NCBI RefSeq assembly: GCF_001659985.1
Contig: NZ_LYCS01000013.1
Coordinates: forward strand, 45,846-86,299
DNA length: 40,454 bases
Direction: 5' to 3'
Origin: Oceanobacillus sp. Castelsardo
Lineage (GTDB): Bacteria > Bacillota > Bacilli > Bacillales > Amphibacillaceae
Shown here: in pieces, positions 16,617 to 25,097 of the stretch
Layout of the letters: the number at the start of each line of letters is the position of its first letter
Position numbering within the stretch: the first letter of the stretch is position 1
The notes under the pieces: model-generated
What the model was told of the DNA's origin: nothing
Databases searched by the model: none
What the model saw: the letters and a program-made list of their open reading frames with translations, nothing else
Position numbers and translations under genes: made by a program

Positions 16617-17612
16617 TTAATTTCGAAAGAGACCTTTTTTCAATTCCTCTGCATGGGTTAACTGATTACGTCCTTTATTTTTCGATATGTATAACGCTTC
16701 ATCTGCCCTAGATTGAACAGTCGTTTCTGTATCTCCGTTTATAGCTGTTGCAATCCCTATACTTACCGTTATGGATGGAACTGTCCAGATAGCAGTTTCG
16801 ACACTCTCGCGTATACTTTCTGCAATTTGAATAGAACCTTCCTTCTCTGTATGAGGAAGTATTAATACAAACTCCTCCCCCCCATAACGGGCGGTAAAAT
16901 CGCACACTCTTGACTCATTCTTTAAAATGTAAGATAACTCTTTAAGTATTTTGTCTCCTGTTAAATGACCATAAGTATCATTAACTAGTTTGAAATGATC
17001 TATGTCAATCATCAGTAGCGAAAAAGGATTCGTAGTTCTATGAAATAAGGATAAATTTTGAGATAATACTTTATTGTAACTTCTCCGATTATGAAGACCT
17101 GTCAATTCATCCGTAACCGTCAATTTCTGAAGCGTTTCATTTAATTCGAGAAGTTCCTTTTGTTTACATTCTAACTCTTTGCGCACTTTTTCAAGCTCAA
17201 CTATTGCTTTTTCTTTGCTCAGCGTACTTTCCTCAGCAGCCTTTTTTGCCGATAGAATGACTTGCTCATATTCATAACGTCTCCTCATGGGAAAAAAGAT
17301 GCAATCATTTACAAAAGTTTCATTTCGTTTGTTACGTGCCGCATTAAGAAAAACAGGTATATTATCACCATTTTTTGATTTTAATGTAAGGAACATTTCA
17401 TCCACTTTTTCCTGTGCTTTAATCATAGGGAAAAAATAGAGTTGGTAGAATGATTGACTTGATTTGGTTAAAATGACATTAATATGCTTTCCCATGATTT
17501 CAGATTTTTTTATTCCTAGTAAAACTAACAATGTTTGATTAATACAATGAATAGTTCCATCATCTGTGAGGGACAAATAACCACAAGGGGCAAAATCCAA
17601 CTGTTCATCCAT
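16617..17612 (-). CDS. PAS-GGDEF diguanylate cyclase
   Basis: A 331-residue soluble protein. An N-terminal PAS domain (about residues 1-115; LDFAPCGYLSLTDDGTIHCI at the front) is followed by a coiled coil (about 125-165) and a GGDEF domain. The active site is GGEEF (244-248), and the inhibitory RxxD site is present exactly five residues before it (RVCDFTARYGGEEF), so an active, product-inhibited cyclase making c-di-GMP is expected. The gene starts 16 bases after rsbQ with its own AAGGAG. This replaces the RsbP phosphatase seen with RsbQ in B. subtilis; the PAS domain is the likely RsbQ contact. Confidence 0.93.
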   Translation of the reverse strand: MDEQLDFAPCGYLSLTDDGTIHCINQTLLVLLGIKKSEIMGKHINVILTKSSQSFYQLYFFPMIKAQEKVDEMFLTLKSKNGDNIPVFLNAARNKRNETFVNDCIFFPMRRRYEYEQVILSAKKAAEESTLSKEKAIVELEKVRKELECKQKELLELNETLQKLTVTDELTGLHNRRSYNKVLSQNLSLFHRTTNPFSLLMIDIDHFKLVNDTYGHLTGDKILKELSYILKNESRVCDFTARYGGEEFVLILPHTEKEGSIQIAESIRESVETAIWTVPSITVSIGIATAINGDTETTVQSRADEALYISKNKGRNQLTHAEELKKGLFRN

Positions 17613-17628
17613 AAGAATAATCTACTCC

Positions 17629-18438
17629 TTAATCTTGATTCACTGTCAAATATTTTCTTATTAGTTGTACAGTTTCTTCAGGATGACTCATATGCGGACA
17701 GTGTCCAGTAGCCTTCATTTGATAAAATTCACTGTTCCGTAAATGTTGAAACATGTACTTCCCTACTTCAAGTGGCGCAATAGTATCATCCGAGCATTGT
17801 AAAATTAAAGAAGGTACTGATACTTCTGGTAAACAATTCCTATAGTCAGAAAAAAATGTTGCAATTGCAAATTCACGTGCAACGTGGGGATCCGTAGAAC
17901 AGAAACTTTGTTCAAGCTCGCCTGAAAGTTCAGGTCGTTCAGGATTTTTCATGATTACCTTTGAAAGATAGTTAGCCCAACCAATATAATTCAAATCCAT
18001 CATATTTATTAGTTCATCTAGCTCTTCTTTTTCAAATCCACCTAAATATTGAGGTGGATCATTTAAGTAACATGGAGAAGGCCCTATTAAAATAAGCTCC
18101 TTAAAAAGATTAGGCTTTTGAATAGAGGCTAGTATCCCTATCATAGACCCTACTGAATGACCAATAAACGTCACCTCTTTTAAGTCTAATGCCAAGCAAA
18201 TATCAAGAATATCCTGTGCATATCCACCTAATTCACTATATTTACTAGAACTATATGCATCATAATCAGATTTTCCAGACCCTACATAATCAAACAGAAT
18301 GACCTGATAATCACTCTCAAATTCTGGTGCCACAAATCTCCACATATTCTGGTCACATCCAAAACCTGGAGCAAATAAGATTGGTCGGTTACCTTCACCA
18401 ATAATTTTGACATTGTTTCGTAAGAGAATGCTATCCAT
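17629..18438 (-). CDS. rsbQ: RsbQ-like alpha/beta hydrolase (sensor partner)
   Basis: At 269 residues it matches B. subtilis RsbQ in length and layout: [33 protein letters not shown], nucleophile GHSVGS (S95), acid near D217/D218 ([10 protein letters not shown]) and histidine H246 ([13 protein letters not shown]). RsbQ is needed for energy-stress sensing, probably by acting on or supplying a hydrophobic ligand for a PAS domain. The next gene, 16 bases on, is a PAS-GGDEF protein, so the pair forms a two-gene signalling module with c-di-GMP output. No sigma-B operon gene is nearby. Confidence 0.88.
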   Translation of the reverse strand: MDSILLRNNVKIIGEGNRPILFAPGFGCDQNMWRFVAPEFESDYQVILFDYVGSGKSDYDAYSSSKYSELGGYAQDILDICLALDLKEVTFIGHSVGSMIGILASIQKPNLFKELILIGPSPCYLNDPPQYLGGFEKEELDELINMMDLNYIGWANYLSKVIMKNPERPELSGELEQSFCSTDPHVAREFAIATFFSDYRNCLPEVSVPSLILQCSDDTIAPLEVGKYMFQHLRNSEFYQMKATGHCPHMSHPEETVQLIRKYLTVNQD

Positions 18439-18770
18439 AAATGATAACCCCCAGTATTCTTTTAAATTAAATATAGCAGGAAATTAGGACAATATTACTA
18501 TAACCCCAATTTTATATGAGTTTATTTCACTCCACAATAATAATGAATTGTATAAATTGAAGTATATGCATAATAACTTTGAGGGATAAATGAAAAGTAA
18601 AAATACCTACTGATATAGTGATATAGTGACATTAATACACATTAATACATGTCTATCATCATTCCATAAAACGGATTATGATTTCATGAATAAATATCTC
18701 AAAATCTACTCATAAATTTTTCCTTATAGTAAATAATAAACACATCCCAATGCTAATTAGGAGGATTAAG
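18439..18770. other. Intergenic region with short direct repeats between divergent genes
   Basis: This 332-base AT-rich region must hold promoters for rsbQ (minus) and DUF3231 (plus). Visible details: tandem TGATATAG TGATATAG (18611-18626) and ATTAATACAC ATTAATACAT (18631-18650). At 18687 TGAATA lies 18 bases before CATAAAT (18711), which is loosely like a forespore sigma-G/F promoter for the DUF3231 gene; the spacing and -10 match are imperfect. No other gene is seen. Confidence 0.35.
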
Positions 18771-19790
18771 ATGAACGAGGACAAAAATATAAACCTAACC
18801 TCTGCCGAAATTGCTTCACTTTGGACTGGGTATATGAATGATAGCATGGTTAAATGTGTCTTAGGATTTATGCTGAGGCATATAGAAGACTCGGATATCA
18901 AACCCGTTGTTCAATATGCTTATGATATATCATCAAGTCGTTTAGAAAAGTTAATTACACTTTTCAATAAAGAAGAATATGCAATTCCAAATGGTTTTAC
19001 TGAAGAAAAAGACGTTAACATGGAAGCTCCCTATCTCTACACTGATTTATTTTGTTTAACCTACGTAAACCACATGGCAAAGGTAGGGATGTTAGCTTAT
19101 AGTGGTTTTATCTCCATGAGTTCTAGAAAGGATGTACGTAGTTACTTTATTAAGGGGTTATCTGAAATCACTAAACTATTTGACCAATCAAGTGATATTG
19201 GCCTCATTAAAGGAATAAATGCTAGACATCCGTACATTGAAGTTCCAAAAGAAACCGACTATGTCGATAGTAAGAAGTATTACAGTGGGTTAAACCCTTT
19301 TAGCGAGAAAAGACCTTTAAATGCCGTTGAAATTTCACATTTGTACCAAAATGTAGCAACTAACTCCGTTGGTATCAAATTATGCCTTTCTTTTGCTCAA
19401 ACTTCGCCAATAAAAGATGTTCAGGATTTTATGATTCGAGGAAGAGATATTTCGAAAAAGCACATTCAGATTTTTACGGATACATTGTTAAAGGACGATA
19501 TTGAAGCACCACAAGTACCTGATGTTGGAATTAGTAACTCGACAACACAAACATTCTCAGATAAATTAACAATGTTTCAGATGTCTCTTATTATGTCTGC
19601 TGGAATAGGAAACTACGCTACTGCTGCAGCTGCAAGCAAACGAAGTGACTTAGCGATAAACTATGAACGTTTATCACTAGAGGTGTCCCGACTTGCCAAA
19701 AGCGGAGCCGATATTATGATTACAAACAACTGGTTAGAACAACCTCCTGGAACTAAAAATAGAAATAAATTAGCAAGAGATAAAGAATAA
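18771..19790 (+). CDS. DUF3231 protein (tandem-domain, ferritin-like, spore-associated family)
   Basis: The start ATG 18771 (MNEDKNINLTSAEIASLWTG) follows AGGAGG by six bases, giving 339 residues; an upstream in-frame ATG at 18750 lacks a site. Two homologous all-helical halves of about 165 residues are visible: LTSAEIASLWTGYMNDSMVK in the first, NAVEISHLYQNVATNSVGIK in the second. Each continues with a helical block ending near SDIGLIK or RLAKSGADIM. DUF3231 proteins occur in endospore formers and resemble CotF-type coat proteins. The function is not known. It supports assignment of the host to spore-forming Bacillaceae. Confidence 0.85.
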   Translation: MNEDKNINLTSAEIASLWTGYMNDSMVKCVLGFMLRHIEDSDIKPVVQYAYDISSSRLEKLITLFNKEEYAIPNGFTEEKDVNMEAPYLYTDLFCLTYVNHMAKVGMLAYSGFISMSSRKDVRSYFIKGLSEITKLFDQSSDIGLIKGINARHPYIEVPKETDYVDSKKYYSGLNPFSEKRPLNAVEISHLYQNVATNSVGIKLCLSFAQTSPIKDVQDFMIRGRDISKKHIQIFTDTLLKDDIEAPQVPDVGISNSTTQTFSDKLTMFQMSLIMSAGIGNYATAAAASKRSDLAINYERLSLEVSRLAKSGADIMITNNWLEQPPGTKNRNKLARDKE

Positions 19791-19902
19791 GGCTGAATCC
19801 ATATGATCAGTCTTATTTTTTTAGCCAATCGTGCATGATTATTAAAGAACCAGAGTTTGCTGATAAATAGTATTAGCGTTTATTAATGGCTACGCTTCAA
19901 TG

Positions 19903-20154
19903 CTGATATAATACCAGGGTTTACTGATATCCTGCTCCCTACTACTGATATAGTACCAGCGTTTACTGATATCCTACGCTCCAACGCTGATATAATACCA
20001 GGGTTTACTGATATCCTGCTCCCTACTACTGATATAGCACCAGGGTTTGCTGATATCCTGTTCCCTACTACTGATATAGCACCAGCGTTTACTGATATCC
20101 TACGCTCCAACGCTGATACAATACCAGGGTTTACTGATATCCCCGCTCGGCTAC
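19903..20154. repeat. Tandem array, six 42-bp units (each 2 x 21 bp)
   Basis: Units begin at 19903, 19945, 19987, 20029, 20071 and 20113. Two unit types broadly alternate: one ends CCTGCTCCCTACTA, the other CCTACGCTCCAACG. Inside each unit the heptamer CTGATAT occurs twice, exactly 21 bases apart, so twelve copies (one as CTGATAC) lie at strict 21-bp spacing from 19903 to 20134. A decayed unit precedes (19860-19902). Because 42 is a multiple of three, both strands have open frames across the array, but none has a ribosome site or non-repeat coding sequence. It lies between the convergent DUF3231 and SET genes. Confidence 0.9.
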
Positions 20155-20220
20155 TACTCAGGATAAAAAGAAATGGGCACTCATTTACACGATGAGGGGC
20201 AGGATTTAAATAAATAAAAT

Positions 20221-20252
20221 AACGCTTGAAAAGAAATTCTTATCCAAGCGTT
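20221..20252 (+). terminator. Hairpin downstream of the 42-bp array
   Basis: AACGCTTG and CAAGCGTT form a perfect 8-bp stem around a 16-base loop, followed on the plus strand by TTAGT. It could end transcription from the DUF3231 gene or from the array; it is 430 bases beyond the DUF3231 stop. Confidence 0.45.
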
Positions 20253-20302
20253 TTAGTATGCTAAATCCATAGATAATATGGTAAAAATACTTTATTATAA
20301 AA

Positions 20303-20326
20303 GGCAACTCCACTAGGTTAGTTGCC
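20303..20326 (-). terminator. Rho-independent terminator of the SET-domain gene
   Basis: Perfect 7-bp stem GGCAACT / AGTTGCC with a 10-base loop, followed on the minus strand by TTTTATAAT. It begins 16 bases after the SET gene stop. Confidence 0.75.
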
Positions 20327-20342
20327 CCTTATATTATCCTTT

Positions 20343-20729
20343 TTAGTCCTGATTAAACCAAAGTGGATCCTTGATATCAACATCACCATTATAATTGATT
20401 AGAATCTCATCTCCCGCTTTTATATCTGTGAAAGCATAAAATTCAAATGTGTGATTGTCAAAATTAATTTCATAAACCGCATTCGGTTCATAAGAATGGT
20501 TAAACAACATTCCATAACCAAGAAGGAAAGCGGTATGATTGATTCCATACTCAAAAGCGTAATCAGCTAGTAACGTTTTCTCAATATGCTCGTGTTGATC
20601 ATTTGGATAAGCAATGACAGGTGCTTCATGTAAAAGCTTACCTTTCTCTATATCACATGTGGCGAATACCCCTCTGTTGAATTCTCCGTCACTTATTGGG
20701 GAGGATTTTACTTCTATCATGTTGTTCAC
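20343..20729 (-). CDS. Small SET-domain protein (putative lysine methyltransferase)
   Basis: A 128-residue protein that is little more than a SET domain. Visible motifs are GEFNRGVFATCDIEKGKLLH (N-terminal SET strand), MLFNHSYEPNAVYE (the NHS motif for S-adenosylmethionine and the pseudoknot) and DIKAGDEILINYNG (catalytic tyrosine region). Pre-SET and post-SET zinc clusters are absent. Similar stand-alone SET proteins occur in Bacillus; targets are unknown. ATG 20729 follows AGGTG by about six bases. Gene and terminator suggest a single-gene transcript. Confidence 0.85.
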   Translation of the reverse strand: MNNMIEVKSSPISDGEFNRGVFATCDIEKGKLLHEAPVIAYPNDQHEHIEKTLLADYAFEYGINHTAFLLGYGMLFNHSYEPNAVYEINFDNHTFEFYAFTDIKAGDEILINYNGDVDIKDPLWFNQD

Positions 20730-20875
20730 CTACTCTCTTATAAAATAGTCTCTCCAACTGTAACATTAATTTTAACACGAAGCACGCTTTATTTTTTTAA
20801 GTCAATCAGACCTATGTAAATTCTTCCATTTTGAATATACTTAGTAACCCTTCTATTGATACGTTTTTTTTCAAA

Positions 20876-22147
20876 CTACAAATCATCTAATGCAACAATT
20901 TCTTCGTTTGATCCATTTACTCCATATTCACAATCAATTTTCCCGCAAAGAACATACTGCTTGCTTTCAAAGTCATAAACATAATAGGGTTCCATTTCAA
21001 ACCTATCCTTAATTTTCTCATACGCTGCTTCCCTAGTTATCGTCACCTCTTCCGCTGGCATAAACTCGTCGAAGATCTCCAGCATCGGTTTGTTATCCAT
21101 ATAATTCACTGCTTGAAGTGTTTTTGGATCAATCATAATGACGAGTTTTCTTTGAAACACATGACTATCTTGTTTACTCATTCTTAATATGGCATGGATA
21201 TATCCCTTTTCACGATGAAGTGTTTTAAGTATCCATTGTCCTGTATCTTCTGGATATTCTTTTCTTAACATTTCCTGAACCGTCAATTGGGATTTCTCTT
21301 TTTCTTCCTTTGTAATTGGAAAAGAATCAGGAGACGGCTCAGAGGTAAAAGCTTGATCTACCGTAACTTCTTCAAGGCATTTAATCTCTTTCCGTTTGAA
21401 TGGTGTATTAATTGGTTCATCCCAAGAAATAACTTCATCTATTTTTAGATATGACCTTACATCCACTATAAATTCAAAGGGAATTATAGACTTATTCTCA
21501 TTCGTAACATAGACCTCTTCTACCGCATAAACAGGAAATAACTTTTCCTTATCAAATGAAGGGAATTCTACCAATTTCAGTTGTTCCTTTGCCAGATGTT
21601 CTACATTTTCAATAGAAAGTGTGTATTCTTCATCTTTTACAATTTCTTTAGAGGGAAATTGACCAAATACTGAGAACAAGGTTAGCCTATCTTCTTTATC
21701 TAATTTAATCTCAATTGACCCTGAAGGCGATACTGCAGTTCCATCCATACATTCATTGAAAAGTAGTCTCTCTTCCTCTTCTTTATATAATTGAAATTGT
21801 TTGCCATACGTTAGTCCGGTTTCCTGTTCAATCCATTTTATGATGTCATTTCTATCTGAAGTTGCAAACGTAACCCCATTCGTTGCATACGTCTTACCCA
21901 TGGTGAAAATTACACTTTCAAATTTCCGAGTATTTACATTTATATCAATTACTGCTGCACCTTCAGGATTGCTATCATCATCTTCAGGTACAGTTACAGC
22001 GTTCGGAAACCATTCCATAGATAACGTATAAATCGTCTCGTTAAATATATTTACATTTCTACTCAAACCATGTCTCTCTAAATAATAGTTATCTAGACCA
22101 AATTTTACCTTCGTTAGATTAACTAATTCTGTTATTCTTCTATCCAT
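20876..22147 (-). CDS. YcdB/YcdC-repeat-like protein (DUF4901 type)
   Basis: About 423 residues, cytoplasmic by sequence (no signal peptide). It seems to contain two copies of a YcdB-like module: one with TRKFESVIFTMGKTY and AEQ-type helices around residues 60-215, and one near 290-420 (RKLVIMIDPKTLQAVNYMDN). The start codon overlaps the stop of the upstream gene (AAAATGATGG); the second ATG (22147) is preferred because GAGGGG is then six bases away. It is the last gene of an apparent ABC-ATPase, permease, unknown, YcdB set. The function of the family is unknown. Confidence 0.65.
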   Translation of the reverse strand: MDRRITELVNLTKVKFGLDNYYLERHGLSRNVNIFNETIYTLSMEWFPNAVTVPEDDDSNPEGAAVIDINVNTRKFESVIFTMGKTYATNGVTFATSDRNDIIKWIEQETGLTYGKQFQLYKEEEERLLFNECMDGTAVSPSGSIEIKLDKEDRLTLFSVFGQFPSKEIVKDEEYTLSIENVEHLAKEQLKLVEFPSFDKEKLFPVYAVEEVYVTNENKSIIPFEFIVDVRSYLKIDEVISWDEPINTPFKRKEIKCLEEVTVDQAFTSEPSPDSFPITKEEKEKSQLTVQEMLRKEYPEDTGQWILKTLHREKGYIHAILRMSKQDSHVFQRKLVIMIDPKTLQAVNYMDNKPMLEIFDEFMPAEEVTITREAAYEKIKDRFEMEPYYVYDFESKQYVLCGKIDCEYGVNGSNEEIVALDDL

Positions 22148-22737
22148 CATTTTCCCCTCAAATCCATACATGCTTCTAATTTAGAAACTAACTCTTTGTA
22201 TTTTATAAAGAAATCCCTAGTCGGAACAACAGCAAAATAGGAAAAAACCTGAGTCTCAGCTAATAAACATTCATCATAAAGCAAACTAATATTCCATCGC
22301 CTTTTTGGCTTTATTCCTTTTTGAACGAGCAAGTTGGCCAATTCTGTATATAATTGTTGAGCCATTTCATCAGTAGATTTTTCTATTGTAAAATGTCCCA
22401 CGAAACTACCCCACCATACTTTGAAGGTTTGATAAATTTCATTAAACTCCTTGGAACTATCTCCATCAATGACAAACAGCTTCTCATAATATAACTCCTT
22501 ATCTCCATAAAAGGGTATGGCACCTTTTTTATTGTCTTCAGCTATTCGTTGAGATATTTCCTTCCAAAGTTCTTTATACTTGATTTCAAAGTCATCTCGA
22601 AATACTACTTTTGTTGATAAATAAGGAAACCTTAACTTTTCCCCCTTTTCATGTTGATTTAGATAAATATTTTGTATATAAATTAAAAGGTTCAAAGCAA
22701 AAGATGTATCAATCCCAATTTCTAAGGAACGTTCCAA
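22147..22737 (-). CDS. Hypothetical protein in ABC transporter cluster
   Basis: Not recognised. A 196-residue soluble protein, rich in aromatic and charged residues, mainly helical by eye (IGIDTSFALNLLIYIQNIYL near the start; WWGSFVGHFTIEKSTDEMAQ in the middle; RRWNISLLYDECLLAETQVF towards the end). The start is read as TTG 22737 because AAGGAGGG lies about six bases before it; the in-frame ATG 22770 has no site. It overlaps the YcdB-like gene by one base and follows the permease by 76 bases. The tight junction suggests a joint role with the YcdB-like protein. Confidence 0.7.
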   Translation of the reverse strand: MERSLEIGIDTSFALNLLIYIQNIYLNQHEKGEKLRFPYLSTKVVFRDDFEIKYKELWKEISQRIAEDNKKGAIPFYGDKELYYEKLFVIDGDSSKEFNEIYQTFKVWWGSFVGHFTIEKSTDEMAQQLYTELANLLVQKGIKPKRRWNISLLYDECLLAETQVFSYFAVVPTRDFFIKYKELVSKLEACMDLRGK

Positions 22738-22813
22738 ATTTATCCCTCCTTTTTTGTATTCCACCGCCATAGCACACTTTATATCAAAGGTTCCAATCGT
22801 TACACAAACGTAT

Positions 22814-23521
22814 CTATTTTTGGCTTTTTTTTGCTAGCCTTAAGAACAAATACAATAAAATCGTTGAGTAAACGATCATCCATATAAATGGAAATAGCAA
22901 AAGATCCAAGAAATTTTCACCATTCCAATTAAATAGTACAGGTTGTGTACCGACCGCTGGAGGAATTATCCAAATGATATTTTTAAGATAGGTTGGTAAG
23001 ACATCATAAATCCCTAATGTTGCTAATGAAATGGTGATAATAAGAGCTAGTCCCCCATATGAATTAACAGCATTTTCCGTTATTACTTTACTAAATAAAC
23101 TTGCGATACTAATCCCTAATATCGATAGAAAAATATGGTTTACAATGGATACCAGGCCTATTTTTAAACTTACTGATTCATTAAACATCCCAAAAGTAAT
23201 TGGATAGATGAATGCATACAGAGTTAATATCAATGTAATTAACCAAACAGAAATTAACTTTGAAAGATAATATCGATTTTCTCCACCTATATGAAGAATC
23301 ATCATTTGCCTTTGAACATGTGAATCAAGGGACAAAACACTCACACATAACCAGGCAGATATAACATATACAATCAATGCTGTTACTGCATAACTATCAA
23401 TAATCGGATTTGGGGTATAAGAATAATAAACAAAAATTAAAATCATAAATGTTGATATCGGCGGAAAATACTTATGGGAACGGAGATAATCATGTAAACT
23501 ATATTTTATTAATGCCTTCAT
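22814..23521 (-). CDS. ABC-2-type permease subunit
   Basis: A 235-residue membrane protein with six hydrophobic segments (about 20-37, 42-62, 88-110, 122-145, 155-178 and 205-228), the usual layout of a short ABC-2 permease. Its start overlaps the stop of the ATPase gene (ATATGA), with GGAGAG in the ATPase 3' end as ribosome site. N-terminal MKALIKYSLHDYLRSHKYFP is cytoplasmic and basic. The substrate is unknown. Bacteriocin-immunity-type exporters have this two-gene layout, but nothing here is specific to them. Confidence 0.82.
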   Translation of the reverse strand: MKALIKYSLHDYLRSHKYFPPISTFMILIFVYYSYTPNPIIDSYAVTALIVYVISAWLCVSVLSLDSHVQRQMMILHIGGENRYYLSKLISVWLITLILTLYAFIYPITFGMFNESVSLKIGLVSIVNHIFLSILGISIASLFSKVITENAVNSYGGLALIITISLATLGIYDVLPTYLKNIIWIIPPAVGTQPVLFNWNGENFLDLLLFPFIWMIVYSTILLYLFLRLAKKSQK

Positions 23522-24369
23522 ATCGTTCTCTCCATCTCATCTAATGTTACTGTTGAAACAGCCTCAACACTTCCTTTTAATTGGAGAACTCTTGATAAAA
23601 TAACATCACTCTCTTTTGCGGAAACATAAAGATATAATTGTTGATCCTTTTCCACTACTTTATGTATCCCACCCCAATCTTTAACTACGGATTTCTCTAC
23701 ATTTCTAATTATCAATAATTTAATAGATTGTTTTACAGTGGTTTCCGTTTCAGAAATATTTCCATTATGTATTAAAAAAGTGTTGTCGACTGTTGATTCT
23801 AAAATATTCGATTCATGATACGTTATCAAAATCGTAGTTCCTTGCTGTTTTAATTCCCCTATAATTTTTACTAACTCTCCCTGAGCTTCGAAATCAAGAC
23901 CAGATAAAGGTTCATCCAAAATTAATAGATTTGGCTTCAGTAGAATAGATTGGATAAGTCCGACTTTTTGAATATTACCTTTTGATAGTTCCATAATTCG
24001 TTGGTTTTTCAGACCTTCTAATTGAAAACGGTGTAATAAATTGTCTATTCGTTTCGTTAGACCATCCTTTGATGCTCCACTCATCTTCCCCATGTAAAGA
24101 AAATATTCACTTGGGGAAAATCGAATGTTTTTCGGAAATCTTTCTGGTACATATCCTATTTTAATGGTTTTGTTAGGATAATTGATTTTTCCCGAAGTCG
24201 GTCGTTCCACACCTGCTATGATTCGTAATAACGTGCTTTTTCCTGTCCCATTTCCACCGAGAATTGCAATGACTTGTTTTTTATTAATGGTAAGCGAAAT
24301 ATTACGCAATACATTTTTTTTATCTGTATACACTTTACTTATATTTTTAAGTTCAATAAGCTTTTCCAT
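23518..24369 (-). CDS. ABC transporter ATP-binding protein
   Basis: A 283-residue ATPase. Walker A GGNGTGKS (residues 38-45), signature LSKGNIQK, Walker B LLILDEPLSGLD and H-loop ITYHESNIL are all present. The C-terminal 70 residues form a regulatory-like tail (KSVVKDWGGIHKVVEKDQQL). GGAGGT lies four bases before ATG 24369. It is the first gene of the set running to 20876. As in the other ABC system of this window, the signature has lysine (LSKG) in place of the usual glycine. It is not closely similar to that system elsewhere. Confidence 0.9.
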   Translation of the reverse strand: MEKLIELKNISKVYTDKKNVLRNISLTINKKQVIAILGGNGTGKSTLLRIIAGVERPTSGKINYPNKTIKIGYVPERFPKNIRFSPSEYFLYMGKMSGASKDGLTKRIDNLLHRFQLEGLKNQRIMELSKGNIQKVGLIQSILLKPNLLILDEPLSGLDFEAQGELVKIIGELKQQGTTILITYHESNILESTVDNTFLIHNGNISETETTVKQSIKLLIIRNVEKSVVKDWGGIHKVVEKDQQLYLYVSAKESDVILSRVLQLKGSVEAVSTVTLDEMERTI

Positions 24370-24510
24370 AAGACCTCCAATTTTAGTGATACGTATATTT
24401 CAAGTTGACGAATCGATTTAAATATTAATTCTTACGAAAGAGTCACGTAGAAGTTTCATTATTTTCACAATTGATTATAAGTTCAATTCTACTATATTCA
24501 TAAAAAAACC

Positions 24511-24546
24511 CCTAACTTTGTGAAACATCATTCACAAAATTAAGGG
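24511..24546 (-). terminator. Strong orphan terminator-like hairpin
   Basis: On the minus strand CCCTTAATTTTGTGAA pairs with TTCACAAAGTTAGGGG (14 of 16 positions) around a six-base loop, and a run of seven T follows. It is a classic intrinsic terminator for leftward transcription, but no gene ends here: the nearest leftward gene (25098-25241) has its own terminator at 25050. The only sequence between is the 52-bp array. Confidence 0.75.
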
Positions 24547-24677
24547 CATGTTATTTTTACTAGTAAGGTATTTTAGCAATCATCCAACATTTCTAACATA
24601 CATAGACACTGCATCATAATTTAAACTGTCTTACTAACTCATTAAGTACAACTTTCTTTCAATCACTTATTAAGGAG

Positions 24678-24989
24678 ATGAGTGACGGAATAAAGTAATT
24701 TTTTCCTCATTCCGGCACTCATCAAGGCAATGAGTGACGGAACAAAGTGATTCTTTCCTCACTCCGACACTCATCAAGGCAATGAGTGACGGAACAAAGT
24801 GATTTTTTCCTCACTCCGACACTCATCAAGGTAATGAGTGACGGAACAAAGTGATTCTTTCCTCACTCCGGCACTCATTAAGGCAATGAGTGACGGAACA
24901 AAGTGATTCTTTCCTCACTCCGGCACTCATTAAGGCGATGAGTGCTTGAACAAAGTGATTCTTTCCTCACTCCGGCACTCATTAGGTCT
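24678..24989. repeat. Tandem array, six 52-bp palindromic units
   Basis: Units begin at 24678, 24730, 24782, 24834, 24886 and 24938, with exact 52-bp spacing. Each unit has arms ATGAGTGACGGA and TCCGGCACTCAT (11 of 12 paired) plus an inner GTGA/TCAC pair, so each can fold as a cruciform or RNA hairpin. Units are joined by CAAGGCA or TAAGGCA. The sixth is slightly degenerate (ATGAGTGCTTGA). There are no unique spacers, so it is not CRISPR. It fills the region between the ABC ATPase start and the small gene at 25098. Confidence 0.92.
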
Positions 24990-25049
24990 ATGAAGAACCA
25001 AGAACAAAAGCACAAGTGCTCGTTCAGCGACGTATGGACTACAAAAAAA

Positions 25050-25086
25050 CAAACACGTTGGATTTCTAATGAAACCAACGTGTTTG
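25050..25086 (-). terminator. Terminator of the 47-residue protein gene
   Basis: A perfect 12-bp stem, CAAACACGTTGG / CCAACGTGTTTG, with a 13-base loop; on the minus strand it is followed by TTTTTTTG. It begins 11 bases after the stop of the small gene at 25098. Flanking A and T runs on both sides would let it work in both directions. Confidence 0.88.
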
Positions 25087-25097
25087 TTTTTTGTATG

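Noticed and set aside
19883..20110. A 75-residue repeat protein on the minus strand
   Set aside because: It is only the 42-bp array read in one frame. It has no ribosome site and no non-repeat sequence, and the opposite strand is equally open.
24678..24989. CRISPR array
   Set aside because: Repeat units are contiguous with no unique spacers, and no cas gene is present. The same holds for the arrays at 19903 and 34511.
24878..25078. A 66-residue protein on the minus strand
   Set aside because: It runs through the small gene's terminator hairpin and the 52-bp array; the frame is a by-product of the repeat.
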